A stretch of DNA of 64,000 bases from Candidatus Omnitrophota bacterium. GTDB lineage: Bacteria; Omnitrophota; Gorgyraeia; 2-02-FULL-51-18. The stretch covers positions 368,598-432,597 of the forward strand of contig JAJVIE010000003.1 in the NCBI GenBank assembly GCA_022072175.1. Direction: 5' to 3'. The notes beneath the pieces were generated by a model. The model was not told the DNA's origin. It did not search any database and saw only the letters and a program-made list of their open reading frames with translations. Shown here piece by piece: positions 17,901 to 29,434 of this stretch (position 1 is the first letter of the stretch; each line of letters begins with the position of its first letter). The position numbers and the translations under genes are program-made.

Positions 17901-18368
17901 CCGCTGACCGAGGACGAGAAGCGCGCCCTGCTGGACGAGGCCGAGGATTTCTGGCGCGGGGAATGGGGGCGGCGGGTGCTGGCTGCGGAGCGGGCCTACG
18001 CGGAGTTGCCCTTCTTGTACAAGACCGCCCGCGGCCTGCTCAAAGGACAGATCGATCTGGTGTTCCTGGACCGGAAGGGCGGCTGGACCGTGCTCGACTA
18101 CAAGACCAACCGGGCCTCAACGGACACCGAGATCGACGAGTTGACGGCCGCGTACCAGACGCAGGTCGGACTCTATGCGCTGGTGTTCGGGGACCTCACA
18201 GGCCAACCTCCGGTGGCGAGCGTGCTGTACTATGCCCGGCCAAGGCAGGCCCGCGTGATCGGGTACCGTCCAGAGGCCTACGCCGAGCTGAGGGTGCGCC
18301 TGGAGGCCGCCTATGAACGCTTGGCCTCCGCGCGCCCGGAATCGCTTGATTTCGAGACCGGAGTTTGA
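14892..18368 (+). CDS. addA: AddA-type UvrD helicase-nuclease subunit A
   Basis: A 1158-residue superfamily-1A helicase fused to a RecB-type nuclease; with AddB it processes DNA ends for RecA loading at Chi-like sites. Motifs in order: Walker A AGAGSGKT (35-42), ITFTDKAASEMKERL, VLVDEYQDTN, TVGDDQQAIYGFRHAD, SSIHAVKGLEFPCVLVVELG, and LLYVALTRSREYLALSG. The C-terminal nuclease shows GTIYHAVMEWWL, LKGQIDLVFLDRKGGWTVLDYKTNRA and a YQTQVGLYALVF tail, all with catalytic residues. ATG 14892 lies inside the end of addB; an upstream in-frame start at 14871 would only add unconserved residues. Confidence 0.92.
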   Translation: MKPRTKRASPKRAPELSPEQSAAVRVKGGDACVRAGAGSGKTRVLVERYLHNVVERGLSPERLLAITFTDKAASEMKERLAEAFADRGTREQRASLERATIGTFHAFCLELLREHPIEAGVDPEFRLLGDGESKVLLGRAMDAVFGEKAADELWTDILAEYREPSVRSALLRVYAALRASDRPEDHLSVSDGTEAERTARLDCIELVRRLPDGVTRAKPTATESALVRVKPGLLDLLSAPPGPAIEAYEALGRIELPGERDSAYKDQIKGLRRALNAWSRCLLEVHHAPHKRAAVEVLRRFDALYTSSKRQASTLDFDDLLIIAERLLRGGTPVTDRVRARVRDRYDEVLVDEYQDTNPLQERLLRHLTRPGSLYTVGDDQQAIYGFRHADPEIFRTFASSPEVTCLDLEDNYRTVPEVLEGITAIFKRLGTVDAYRAQRARRASSGTAEAPLSLTVISRGGDGREADADTLRTIEARVAAERIERWVREGLRIHPRGQGPRPVTYGDIAVLARTTTAFQYYELEFMARGIPYHAVRGRGYYDKPEVKDLLSWLRFLVDPSDDVSLAAVLRSPAIGLSDDGLLLLSRDASREVKPDEKLGPLWSAVEAGAGARLSPPDARRLEEFVLLDRRVRARKDGRPVQELLEEYLRATDLEVKYLCTEGGAQKAANVRKFVEIARQAGAGRSSGATDLVRYIEALLERETEEAEARIETQRGDTVLLSSIHAVKGLEFPCVLVVELGARPKTDSDGPVNSSQKHGIGWVAPSAERDGPRTDRIAELNAMERRKRASAEEERLLYVALTRSREYLALSGTYKPTKSAPRNPTWMMRILAAAGRTPGEADGPYELDGTRLEMRTLGEAAAAGRTSQAAPGRHPALARAWSCGEQAGPAAASAAGLGYDERSAEAALRRLERPVKPYEHTLDLTVTALAAACAAEGPGMALDFVSSEPDKGPEAAEAASTGAGEDGTPAGEYGTIYHAVMEWWLSARPTARPRAEDLAHLLAPLTEDEKRALLDEAEDFWRGEWGRRVLAAERAYAELPFLYKTARGLLKGQIDLVFLDRKGGWTVLDYKTNRASTDTEIDELTAAYQTQVGLYALVFGDLTGQPPVASVLYYARPRQARVIGYRPEAYAELRVRLEAAYERLASARPESLDFETGV

Positions 18369-18401
18369 CAGAATGACCTTGCGCTAACCAAGGAGTCTCC
18401 G

Positions 18402-18629
18402 ATGGCCAAAACCACGACCAGCAAGGTCCAAACCCCGACCAAAAAGCCCGTCACTCGTCTAGCGGCCGACGCTACCAAGTCCGCCGCCGCTCGATCCTTG
18501 ACCCCGGCCGAACAGCGACAGATCGAGCAGTTGGCCTACTCGTTCTATGAACAGAGGGGCTTTCAGCACGGCCATGACCGCGAAGATTGGTTGAGAGCCG
18601 AGGCTATCGTTCGTAGCCGCCGCTCGTAA
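18402..18629 (+). CDS. DUF2934 small protein
   Basis: A 75-residue protein with a basic, Thr/Ala-rich N-terminal half and a C-terminal DUF2934 motif (QLAYSFYEQRGFQHGHDREDWLRAEAIV, residues about 42-70). Its EDWLRAE signature is diagnostic. The function of the domain is unknown. AAGGAG lies 7 bases before the ATG, and a terminator follows, so it is a short free-standing or addBA-trailing gene. Confidence 0.85.
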   Translation: MAKTTTSKVQTPTKKPVTRLAADATKSAAARSLTPAEQRQIEQLAYSFYEQRGFQHGHDREDWLRAEAIVRSRRS

Positions 18630-18653
18630 GAAAGGTACGGACCCGATCCACCC

Positions 18654-18681
18654 AGGGCCGCTGATGAAGCGGCCCTTTTTT
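18654..18681 (+). terminator. Rho-independent terminator after the DUF2934 gene
   Basis: A perfect 9-bp stem (18654-18662 with 18668-18676), loop GATGA, then six T residues. Confidence 0.9.
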
Positions 18682-18692
18682 ATGTCGAGACG

Positions 18693-19481
18693 ATGACCGA
18701 AACGATCCTCCATACCGAGCAATACCTGAGGCTGGGCACCGCCGTCGCCGCGGCCGCCGTTGGCGCCGTCATCGGCGCGACCTTCAAGCGCGTCCATCAC
18801 TTGGGCCTGTGCGTCATGATCTCCTACGCGGCCGGAGCCCTATTGACCGTAGCTTTCGCGGACCTTCTGCCGGAGTCGGCGGCATTGTCCGGTTGGCCCA
18901 AGGCCCTGTTGTCCGCGCTGTTGGGTTACGGGTGCTTTCATTTCATCAACCGTCACGTGTTCCACCTGTGCCCGGCGTGTTCGGCCACGCACAACGAGAT
19001 CAATTTCAAGGCCCTGAGCGGGACGATGATCGCCGCTCTGGCCCTGCACAGCTTCATGGATGGGCTGGCTGTGTACGGCGGCGAGATGGCGGGGCATGCC
19101 CACGGAGCTTCGCACGCTCATGAGGCGGGAGAGGGGGCGTTGGTCCTGCTGGCCGTAGCTGTACACAAACTCCCGGAGGGTATGGCTCTGACATTGGTGG
19201 CGCGGGCCTCGGGAGCCGGCCGCGCCGCGGCATTGCTGTTGGCCATAGGCTTGGAAAGCGTCACGACGCTCTCCGCCGGGTACTTCGGAGCTTGGGCCCT
19301 GCCTGCCGGATCGCCCGCATTGGGCGCTTGTCTGGGGTTCATCGCCGGAGGATTTGTTTTCATCGTCCTGCATGCCCTGCTCAGCGAGCTGTATCGCCAC
19401 CACCCCCGCGTGACGGTGCTCTCGGTGCTGGCCGGCGGCGGATCCATCCTGGCGGCCGCCGCGGTGTTCGGCGCGCACTGA
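18693..19481 (+). CDS. ZIP-family metal transporter
   Basis: A 262-residue inner-membrane protein with about eight hydrophobic segments. The two metal-binding helices of the ZIP family are clear: HSFMDGLAVYGG, and HKLPEGMAL with its conserved His and Glu. A His-rich loop between them (GHAHGASHAHE) is the usual variable metal-binding loop. An extra CPAC pair lies near residue 91. Substrates are most likely zinc, iron or manganese; specificity cannot be read from sequence. It begins 12 bases past a terminator without an evident ribosome site. Confidence 0.9.
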   Translation: MTETILHTEQYLRLGTAVAAAAVGAVIGATFKRVHHLGLCVMISYAAGALLTVAFADLLPESAALSGWPKALLSALLGYGCFHFINRHVFHLCPACSATHNEINFKALSGTMIAALALHSFMDGLAVYGGEMAGHAHGASHAHEAGEGALVLLAVAVHKLPEGMALTLVARASGAGRAAALLLAIGLESVTTLSAGYFGAWALPAGSPALGACLGFIAGGFVFIVLHALLSELYRHHPRVTVLSVLAGGGSILAAAAVFGAH

Positions 19482-19497
19482 GCGGCAGCTTTTTGGC

Positions 19498-19526
19498 TAG
19501 ACGAACGGCCCGACGGTTGTTAAAAT
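19498..19526 (+). promoter_or_regulatory. Promoter for the tRNA-Ala / tRNA-Leu / leuS unit
   Basis: TAGACG (19498-19503), 17-base spacer, TAAAAT (19521-19526), about 25 bases before the tRNA-Ala gene. The -35 box is a four-of-six match, so this is a moderate call. Confidence 0.45.
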
Positions 19527-19551
19527 CCTGAAATTCCGGATCACGAGTTTC

Positions 19552-19627
19552 GGGCCTGTAGCTCAGTTGGTAGAGCGCCTCAATGGCATTGAGGAGGTCA
19601 GCGGTTCGACCCCGCTCAGGTCCACCA
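19552..19627 (+). tRNA. tRNA-Ala (anticodon GGC)
   Basis: The full cloverleaf can be folded by eye. Acceptor GGGCCTG pairs with CAGGTCC and includes the G3-U70 pair that identifies alanine tRNAs. The D-arm is GCTC/GAGC, the anticodon stem CCTCA/TGAGG with loop ATGGCAT (anticodon GGC), and the T-stem AGCGG/CCGCT. The CCA end is encoded. Confidence 0.97.
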
Positions 19628-19816
19628 GTAATTACAGCCGGACCCTCGCGGGGTCGAAGAGAGCCGAGGCGCCCCTCCGTACAGGAGCGAGCGCCACAAA
19701 GGCGCTCGCGAAGACCATCGCCGAGGCGAGTGGCCGACCCGGAGCCGAGCGGGACGATGCGCGGGACGCGCATCGACAAGCAAGGCGAAGGGCGCCGACC
19801 CCGCTCAGGTCCACCA
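19607..19816 (+). repeat. 21-bp direct repeat of the tRNA-Ala 3' end
   Basis: The last 21 bases of tRNA-Ala (19607-19627, from the T-loop to CCA) recur exactly at 19796-19816, giving a unit of 189 bp. Between the copies there is no gene, but there are hairpins at 19641-19655 (5 bp), 19687-19709 (9 bp, loop ACAAA) and 19755-19775 (8 bp, loop GGGAC). The second copy lacks the rest of a tRNA. This resembles the repeat arrangement behind the E. coli tyrT tRNA gene, or an attachment-site duplication. Confidence 0.9.
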
Positions 19817-19835
19817 ACTTGCACCATCGTCTTGA

Positions 19836-19919
19836 GCCGAAGTGGCGGAACTGGCATACGCGTCGGTCTCAAAAACCGATCCTCTTACGAGGTTGTGGGT
19901 TCGAATCCCACCTTCGGTA
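19836..19919 (+). tRNA. tRNA-Leu (anticodon CAA)
   Basis: A class II tRNA. Acceptor GCCGAAG pairs with CTTCGGT, with a G-U pair at position 1-72. The D-stem is GCG/CGC. The anticodon stem TCGGT/ACCGA holds loop CTCAAAA (anticodon CAA, reads UUG). The long variable arm CCTC-TTAC-GAGG and T-stem GTGGG/CCCAC follow, with discriminator A. CCA is not encoded, unlike the tRNA-Ala upstream. Confidence 0.95.
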
Positions 19920-19934
19920 GTCTTCTAGTCATCG

Positions 19935-22565
<2,631 letters not shown>

Positions 22566-22574
22566 GGAGGCGGT

Positions 22575-22727
22575 GTGCGTCGTTCTGACAGCGCGACGTC
22601 CGAACCCCGCCTCCTGACCGCTCTTCTGATCTTGTGTCTGGCGCTCTCAGCGGTCCGTTGGGGCGTCGAGGTCCTGACCTCCCCGGGACCACCCCGCGTG
22701 GTTACCGCCGTCCCGCAAGAGCCTTGA
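22575..22727 (+). CDS. Small single-pass membrane protein
   Basis: A 50-residue reading frame from GTG 22575, preceded by TGAGGAGG (22563-22570). The product has a charged N-terminus (MRRSDSATSEPR), one hydrophobic helix (LLTALLILCLALSAV, about 13-27) and a Pro-rich tail. Its stop overlaps the TTG start of comEC by three bases (TTGA). The position just before comEC recalls ComEA, but it lacks a helix-hairpin-helix domain. I recognise no family. The ribosome site and tight coupling are the evidence that it is real. Confidence 0.55.
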   Translation: MRRSDSATSEPRLLTALLILCLALSAVRWGVEVLTSPGPPRVVTAVPQEP

Positions 22728-25117
22728 GACGCCGCCCGCTCTTCTATCTCGGTCTGGCCGCCGTCATCGGCGCTGCGCTCGGTACGGCCATCCATCACCC
22801 GTCGCCGGAACCGCGCCTGTGGTGGACCGCGCTGGCCGGCCTCGGCGCTGGCATCGCCTCCTGGCGGGGGCTGGGGTCCAAGGCGACGACAGCGCTCCTG
22901 GTGATGTTGTTGGCCTCGGGCGGGTACGGAGCGCTCAGGGGCGGACAGCTGTCCGACGCGGGTCGCCTGGCCCGCGGACCCGAGGCGATCACCGCGCTGG
23001 GGGGCACGGTCGTCTCCGAGGTGGTGCGGACCGAAGGCCTCCTGGGTACGGTGCGGGAATCGTGTCTGGTCCGGGTCGAGCGCCTCTGGCCCGGCGCGCA
23101 AGGGGACGGACAGCGCGCCGGCGGTCTGGTGAGGGCGAGCCTGCCCGGACCCACGGAGCTGGACCGCGGGGATCAGGTGGTGCTGAGCGGGTGGTTGAGG
23201 CCGCCCCGGACCCCGACCAATCCAGGAGGGTTCGATGCGGCGACGTACCTGCGGGCTCGCGGCTGCGACGCGCTCTTCTACGCGGACAAGGCCGTGCGTC
23301 CGAAGATCCTCCGCAAAGGCGCCGCGGACGCTTGGGAGCGGTCGCTCGATGGACTGCGCCGATCGCTGAGCGATCAGCTGGAACGTCATCTGAGCGCGCG
23401 GGAGGCGGCCTTTGTCCGGGCGCTGGTGTTCGGCGAGCGGACGGAGATGGGGGAGGCCGAAAAAGAGCTCTTCCTCCGCACAGGCACCGCGCACATCCTG
23501 GCGGTCAGCGGATTCAACGTCGGGTTCGTGTACGCGGTGGTGCAGGTCCTCTGCAGGCTCCTGCTCGTACCCAGGCGCGCGGTGCTCGTCCTGTCAGGTG
23601 TGGCGATCTGGGGTTACTGTCTGCTCGTCGGCTGGCAGGCGCCGCTGGTGCGGGCGGCGATCATGGCGAGCGTGTATCTGGCCGCTCAGTGGACCGGGCG
23701 ACGCGGGGATCCGCTCAACTCGCTCGGCCTGGCCGCGCTCATCATCCTTGCGGTCAACCCCTGGCAGGTCTGGGACGCGGGGTTCCAGCTGTCGTTCGTC
23801 GCGGTCCTGGCTCTCGGCGTGGCGTTGCCGCGGTTCTGGGAGGAGGCTCCGGTCGCACGGACGCTCAAGAGCCCCGCTCTCCGGTTGAAAGAGGCCGCGC
23901 TGAGCCTCTTCTGGGTGTCGTACGCCTGTCTCGTCTTCACGCTGCCGTTGTCGGCGCACTACTTCTACATCGCCTCACCGGTGGCGGTGCTCTCCAACCT
24001 CGTGGTGGTCCCGCTGACGTTCGTGATCTTCTGCGCGGGGCTCCTGGTCATGGCGGCCGGACTGGCCGGCGCCGCGCTCCAGATCATCTCTCAGACGACT
24101 GCCGCGGCGCTCGAACTCATGCTCGCGGCCCTGCGGATGCTCGATGCTCTGCCGGGGTCGGTGTGCACGGTGGGGCGACCTCCCGCGCCGGTGCTGTTCC
24201 TGCTGTACGCGGTGATCGCCTGGGCGCTCATCGACCGGCGTCTGGTCAGTCGAGGCGGCCGCGCTCTGGGATCGGCGCTGGGACTGACCTGCGTGCTCCT
24301 CGCGCAGAGCATCGCTTACGCCCTGCCTGACGGGCGGCTCCACCTGACCGCTCTGGATGTCGGCCAGGGCGAGGCACTGCATCTGCGTCTGCCGCGAGGC
24401 GGGGATGTGCTCATCGATGGAGGGCAGGGCGGCCGCTCGGACAAGGGCAAGTGGGTGATCCTGCCGTACTTCAAGAGCAAAGGCATCTCCGACGTGGACC
24501 TGATCGTACTGACCCACCCGCACGAGGATCATGCCGGAGGCCTGCCCGCTGTGATCCGCCAGATGCCGGTCAGGGCCTATCTGACAGGACCATTCGCCTA
24601 CGACGATGAACAGACGCTGCGGATCGAACAGGCGCTCGACGAGCGGCGAGTCGCGGTCCGTCCGCGGGTGGGGGCGGGGGACCGGATCGAGGACTACGGC
24701 GGCGTCGACCTGGAGGTGCTGTACCCCCCGCGGACGGACGGCGGCCGTGCCCGCAAGCTCAACGACGAGTCCTTGGTCCTGGCCGTGCGGCACGGCCGCA
24801 CACGCGCGCTCCTGGCGGCGGATGTCGAGCGCTTGGCCATGCGCCGGATGCTGGAGTGGGGGACGGACCTCGGAGCGGACCTCCTCAAGGTCCCGCACCA
24901 CGGCGGCTGGCCCGGGGGCTGGGAGCCCGCCGCATGGCTGGCGCGCGTGGCGATGCGTCATGCGCTCATCAGCTGTGGAGAGCGTAATATGTTCGGCCAC
25001 CCCGCACCGCAGATGTTGGACGCGCTCAGGTCCGGACCCGGCGCGGAGGTGCACCGTACGGACCTTGAAGGGGCCGTGACGCTCATCAGTGACGGCCGCT
25101 CGTACACTCGAGGCTGA
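22724..25117 (+). CDS. comEC: ComEC/Rec2 competence DNA channel
   Basis: About 797 residues from TTG 22724. N-terminal membrane segments and a DUF4131-like region (RVEAS-type GLVRASLPGPTELDRGDQVVLSG) come first. The multi-helix Competence domain follows, with FRTGTAHILAVSG-like LRTGTAHILAVSGFNVGF and VRAAIMASVYLAAQW. The C-terminal metallo-beta-lactamase domain has LDVGQGEAL, LTHPHEDHAGGLP and LKVPHHGG. ComEC carries single-stranded DNA across the inner membrane during transformation, and its MBL domain may degrade one strand. A longer frame upstream lacks homology. comEA and pilus genes are not in the window. Confidence 0.93.
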   Translation: MRRRPLFYLGLAAVIGAALGTAIHHPSPEPRLWWTALAGLGAGIASWRGLGSKATTALLVMLLASGGYGALRGGQLSDAGRLARGPEAITALGGTVVSEVVRTEGLLGTVRESCLVRVERLWPGAQGDGQRAGGLVRASLPGPTELDRGDQVVLSGWLRPPRTPTNPGGFDAATYLRARGCDALFYADKAVRPKILRKGAADAWERSLDGLRRSLSDQLERHLSAREAAFVRALVFGERTEMGEAEKELFLRTGTAHILAVSGFNVGFVYAVVQVLCRLLLVPRRAVLVLSGVAIWGYCLLVGWQAPLVRAAIMASVYLAAQWTGRRGDPLNSLGLAALIILAVNPWQVWDAGFQLSFVAVLALGVALPRFWEEAPVARTLKSPALRLKEAALSLFWVSYACLVFTLPLSAHYFYIASPVAVLSNLVVVPLTFVIFCAGLLVMAAGLAGAALQIISQTTAAALELMLAALRMLDALPGSVCTVGRPPAPVLFLLYAVIAWALIDRRLVSRGGRALGSALGLTCVLLAQSIAYALPDGRLHLTALDVGQGEALHLRLPRGGDVLIDGGQGGRSDKGKWVILPYFKSKGISDVDLIVLTHPHEDHAGGLPAVIRQMPVRAYLTGPFAYDDEQTLRIEQALDERRVAVRPRVGAGDRIEDYGGVDLEVLYPPRTDGGRARKLNDESLVLAVRHGRTRALLAADVERLAMRRMLEWGTDLGADLLKVPHHGGWPGGWEPAAWLARVAMRHALISCGERNMFGHPAPQMLDALRSGPGAEVHRTDLEGAVTLISDGRSYTRG

Positions 25118-25139
25118 GCCCGCCGGGGGTCAAATGCTG

Positions 25140-25168
25140 TTGCCATCCGGCACGCATCGACTTATAAT
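25140..25168 (+). promoter_or_regulatory. Promoter for glgC
   Basis: TTGCCA (25140-25145), 17-base spacer, perfect TATAAT (25163-25168). The leader of about 60 bases contains a 6-bp hairpin (25189-25194 with 25200-25205) before the start codon. Confidence 0.7.
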
Positions 25169-25237
25169 AAAACTTCCTGATCCGGGTCCCGGGGCCTTTC
25201 CCCGGCGTATTTCCTTGTCTCACAAGGGGTTGTATCG

Positions 25238-26464
25238 ATGAAAAAAGTCCTGACCTTCATCATGGCCGGCGGCAAAGGCGAGCGGCTCCAGCCGCTCACC
25301 AAGGACCGCGCCAAGCCCGCGGTGCCGTTCGGGGGCATCTACCGCATCATCGACTTTACGCTCTCCAACTGCATCAACTCCGGCATCCGCCGTATCCACA
25401 TCCTCGTGCAGTACAAGTCCATGTCGCTCATGCGTCATGTTCGCATGGGCTGGAACATCCTCAACGCCGAAGTGGGCGAGTACATCGACTCCCTGCCCGC
25501 GCAGCAACGCATCGACGAACACTGGTACCAGGGCACCGCGGACGCCATTTTCCAGAACCTCTATTCGATCCAGGTCGAGAACCCCGACCAGGTGCTCATC
25601 CTCGCGGGCGACCACATCTACAAGATGAACTACAAGCTCATGCTCGACCACCACCGCGAGACCGGGGCGGACGTCACCATCGGTGTCGTGCCCGTCCCCG
25701 TCGAGGAGGCCCGCCACGTCGGCGTCGTCGAGGTGGACCGCAACAACATCGTGACCGGATTTCAGGAGAAACCTCTCGTACCCAAGACCGTGCCGGGAGA
25801 TCCGACCTGCATCTACGGATCGATGGGTATCTACATCTTCGACCGCTGGGCGCTGGAAGAGGAGCTCCATGAGGACGCGGGCAAGGACACCGCGCATGAT
25901 TTCGGCAAGAACATCCTGCCCCAGATGGTGCAGAAGGCCAACCGCAAGATCGTCGCGTACAACTTCGTCGACATGAACAAGAAGGAGGCGCTCTACTGGC
26001 GGGACGTGGGCACGCTCGACGCCTACTACGAGGCCAACATGGACCTCATCCAGGTCACGCCGCACTTCAACCTCTACGACCGTGACTGGCCGGCCCGCAC
26101 CTATCAGCTCCAGTACCCTCCGGCGAAGTTCGTGTTCGCCGACGAGTCGGGCGGTCGCCGCGGCGCGGCGCTCAACTCCCTGGTCGGCGATGGCTGTATC
26201 ATCTCCGGCGGCACCGTACAGAGGTCCATCCTGTCGCCCAACGTGCGCATCAACAGCTACGCCGACGTGCAGGACTCGATGATCTTCGAGGACGTGGACG
26301 TGGGCCGCCACGCCAAGATCCGCAACGCCATCCTCGACAAGCACGTCAAGGTCATGCCCGGAGCCCAGATCGGATACAACCTCGAAAGGGACCGCGCGCG
26401 TTTCACCGTCACGCCCAACGGCATCGTTGTCGTCGAAAAGGGCGCCGTCGTGGAGGGTGAGTGA
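25238..26464 (+). CDS. glgC: Glucose-1-phosphate adenylyltransferase
   Basis: GlgC (408 residues) makes ADP-glucose for glycogen. Signatures: [36 protein letters not shown] at the N-terminus, [31 protein letters not shown], and [19 protein letters not shown] left-handed beta-helix domain makes up the last 100 residues. Length and order are normal. No other glycogen genes are nearby; it is followed by thiG with a three-base overlap if the GTG start of thiG is used, so the pair may be transcribed together without being functionally linked. Confidence 0.96.
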   Translation: MKKVLTFIMAGGKGERLQPLTKDRAKPAVPFGGIYRIIDFTLSNCINSGIRRIHILVQYKSMSLMRHVRMGWNILNAEVGEYIDSLPAQQRIDEHWYQGTADAIFQNLYSIQVENPDQVLILAGDHIYKMNYKLMLDHHRETGADVTIGVVPVPVEEARHVGVVEVDRNNIVTGFQEKPLVPKTVPGDPTCIYGSMGIYIFDRWALEEELHEDAGKDTAHDFGKNILPQMVQKANRKIVAYNFVDMNKKEALYWRDVGTLDAYYEANMDLIQVTPHFNLYDRDWPARTYQLQYPPAKFVFADESGGRRGAALNSLVGDGCIISGGTVQRSILSPNVRINSYADVQDSMIFEDVDVGRHAKIRNAILDKHVKVMPGAQIGYNLERDRARFTVTPNGIVVVEKGAVVEGE

Positions 26465-26466
26465 GC

Positions 26467-27243
<777 letters not shown>

Positions 27244-27266
27244 CCCCAAGCAAGGAACAATCGAAC

Positions 27267-28373
27267 ATGACAGCTCAGACGGTCAAGAAAGCGGACAGGA
27301 ACTACAAGATCGCCGTTATCGGCGGTGACGGCACCGGCCCCGAGGTCGTCAAGGAAGCGCTCAAGGTCCTGGCGGCCGCGCAAAAGGCGTACGGGTTCAA
27401 GCTCGAGCTCACCGAGAAGGATTTCGGAGGGGAGAGATACCTCAAGACGGGTAAGGTCATCTCCGACGAGGAGGTGCAGGAGCTCCGCAAGTACGACGCG
27501 ATCCTCCTGGGCGCGGTCGGTCATCCCGACGTCAAGCCGGGCATCCTCGAGAAGGGGCTGCTGCTCAAGATCCGTTTCGACCTCAAGCAGTACATCAATC
27601 TGCGCCCGGTCAAGCTGTATCCCGGCGTGTGGACGCCCCTGCGCGACAAGGGTCCGGAGGACATCGACTTCGTCGTCGTGCGCGAGAACAACGAGGGTCT
27701 GTACGTCGGCGAGGGGGAGTTCATCGACAAGGGCACCAAGGATGAGATCGCCCTGCAGGTCTCCCGCAACACGCGCGCCGGAGTGGAGCGCTGCATCCGC
27801 TACGCTTTTGAGTACACCCGCAAGCGCAACAAGCGCAAGAAGCTCACGCTGTGCGCCAAGACCAACGTGCTCACCTACGCGCACGACCTGTGGTGGAGAG
27901 TCTTCAACGAGGTCGCCAAGGAATATCCGGACGTGACCACCGACTACGCGCACGTGGACGCCACCTGCATGTGGATGGTCAAGAACCCCGAGTGGTTCGA
28001 CGTCATCGTGACGGACAACATGTTCGGTGACATCATCACCGACCTCGGCGCCATGATCCAGGGCGGCATGGGCATCGCCGCGGGCGGCAACCTCAACCCC
28101 GAGGGTGTCTCGATGTTCGAGCCCATCGGCGGCTCGGCCCCCAAGTACACCGGCAAGAACGTCATCAACCCGTTGGCCGCCATCTGCGCGGGCGCGATGA
28201 TGCTCGAGCAGATCGGTGAGACGCAGGCGGCCGCGGCCATCGAGAAAGCCGTGATGGACGTCACCCAGAACAAGCTCAAGTCCCTGGCCGCCGGCAAGAT
28301 GGGCTACGGCACCACCGAGGTCGGCGACCTCGTCGTGGAGCGCGTCTCGGGCGCGGTGGCGGTGGCTCGATGA
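27267..28373 (+). CDS. leuB: 3-isopropylmalate dehydrogenase (isocitrate/isopropylmalate DH family)
   Basis: A 368-residue beta-decarboxylating dehydrogenase: IGGDGTGPEVVKEAL, FVVVRENNEGLYVGEG, KTNVLTYAHDLW, VDATCMWMV, the metal-binding IVTDNMFGDIITDLGA and MFEPIGGSAPKYTG. The pattern matches the LeuB branch of actinobacteria and deltaproteobacteria. The ENNEGLY segment also resembles NAD-isocitrate dehydrogenases, so substrate assignment is by overall pattern. The next gene, asd, overlaps it by four bases; both feed amino-acid synthesis (leucine; Asp-family). Confidence 0.82.
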   Translation: MTAQTVKKADRNYKIAVIGGDGTGPEVVKEALKVLAAAQKAYGFKLELTEKDFGGERYLKTGKVISDEEVQELRKYDAILLGAVGHPDVKPGILEKGLLLKIRFDLKQYINLRPVKLYPGVWTPLRDKGPEDIDFVVVRENNEGLYVGEGEFIDKGTKDEIALQVSRNTRAGVERCIRYAFEYTRKRNKRKKLTLCAKTNVLTYAHDLWWRVFNEVAKEYPDVTTDYAHVDATCMWMVKNPEWFDVIVTDNMFGDIITDLGAMIQGGMGIAAGGNLNPEGVSMFEPIGGSAPKYTGKNVINPLAAICAGAMMLEQIGETQAAAAIEKAVMDVTQNKLKSLAAGKMGYGTTEVGDLVVERVSGAVAVAR

Positions 28374-29407
28374 AGCTTCGCAAGAAGAAAGCCTACAGCG
28401 TCGCTATCATGGGCGCCACGGGCGCCGTGGGCGAGGAGATGCTGGGGATCCTGGAACAGCGTCAGTTCCCGGTCTCCAAGCTCGTGCTCCTGGCCTCCGC
28501 AAGGTCGGTGGGCAAGAAGTACGCGTACGGCGGGCGGGAGATCGAGGTCCGTGAGCTCAAGGAGGACTCGTTCGAGGGTATCGACATCGTGCTGGCGAGC
28601 GCCGGCGGGTCGATCTCGAAGAGATACGCCCCTCTGGCCGTGCAGGCCGGAGCGATCGTGATCGACAACACGAGCGCCTTTCGCATGGACCCCGAAGTGC
28701 CGCTGGTGGTCCCGGAGATCAATCCCAAGGACATCAAGAAGAACAACGGCATCATCGCCAACCCCAACTGCTCGACGATCATCATGCTCGTGCCGCTGTG
28801 GCCGCTCCATAGGGCCAACAAGATCAAGCGCGTCATCGTCTCGACGTACCAGGCCGCTTCCGGCGCCGGCGCCAAGGCGATGCAGGAGCTCGAGGACCAG
28901 TCGCGCGCCGTGCTGGCGGGGCAGAAGGCCGCTCCGCAGGTCTTCCCGCACCAGATCGCTTTCAATCTCTTTTCGCACAACAGCGCGATCAAGGACGAGG
29001 GGTACAACGAAGAAGAGCTCAAGATGATCAAGGAGACCTACAAGATCTTCCATACGGACAAGATCAAGGTCACCGCCACGACCGTCCGCGTCCCCGTCTA
29101 CCGGGCCCACTCGGAGGCGATCTATGTGGAGTTCGCCAAGGAGCCGGACCTGGCCGAGGTCCGGCGTATCCTCGAGAGCGCCCCTGGCGTGCGGATCGTC
29201 GATGACCGCGAGAAGAACTATTTTCCCATGCCCATCGAGGCCTCGGGCAAGGACGACGTGCTCGTCGGCCGTATCCGCCGCGATCCCACCTCGCCCAAGG
29301 GCCTGTGGCTCTTCGTGGCCGGCGACCAGCTCCGCAAAGGCGCGGCCCTCAACGCCGTGCAGATCGCGGAGATCCTGTGCGGTCGTACCGTCCCGGTCCG
29401 CGTCTAA
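28370..29407 (+). CDS. asd: Aspartate-semialdehyde dehydrogenase
   Basis: A 345-residue enzyme reducing aspartyl phosphate to the semialdehyde for lysine, threonine, methionine and diaminopimelate. Motifs: IMGATGAVGEEML, the catalytic cysteine C134 in NPNCST, STYQAASGAGAKAMQEL, RVPVYRAHSEAIYVEF, and VAGDQLRKGAALNAVQIAE. ATG overlaps the leuB stop (ATGA). The enzyme is the short, non-proteobacterial-clade type with both active-site segments intact. Confidence 0.96.
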   Translation: MKLRKKKAYSVAIMGATGAVGEEMLGILEQRQFPVSKLVLLASARSVGKKYAYGGREIEVRELKEDSFEGIDIVLASAGGSISKRYAPLAVQAGAIVIDNTSAFRMDPEVPLVVPEINPKDIKKNNGIIANPNCSTIIMLVPLWPLHRANKIKRVIVSTYQAASGAGAKAMQELEDQSRAVLAGQKAAPQVFPHQIAFNLFSHNSAIKDEGYNEEELKMIKETYKIFHTDKIKVTATTVRVPVYRAHSEAIYVEFAKEPDLAEVRRILESAPGVRIVDDREKNYFPMPIEASGKDDVLVGRIRRDPTSPKGLWLFVAGDQLRKGAALNAVQIAEILCGRTVPVRV

Positions 29408-29434
29408 GGAAGCGACCGTAAGCGCATGATCCCC

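Noticed and set aside
18365-18370. Perfect TTGACA at the addA stop as a promoter for the DUF2934 gene
   Set aside because: The bases 17 further on read CCAAGG and no -10-like box occurs at any acceptable spacing.
19628-19816. A second tRNA-Ala gene or tRNA pseudogene
   Set aside because: Only the last 21 bases match; the D-arm, anticodon arm and acceptor 5' strand are absent, so it is a 3'-end repeat, not a decayed tRNA.
27267-28373. Calling this gene NAD-isocitrate dehydrogenase
   Set aside because: The ENNEGLY segment is compatible, but the VDATCMWMV, TDNMFGDIITDLGA and GGSAPKYTG pattern and the asd neighbour fit LeuB better.
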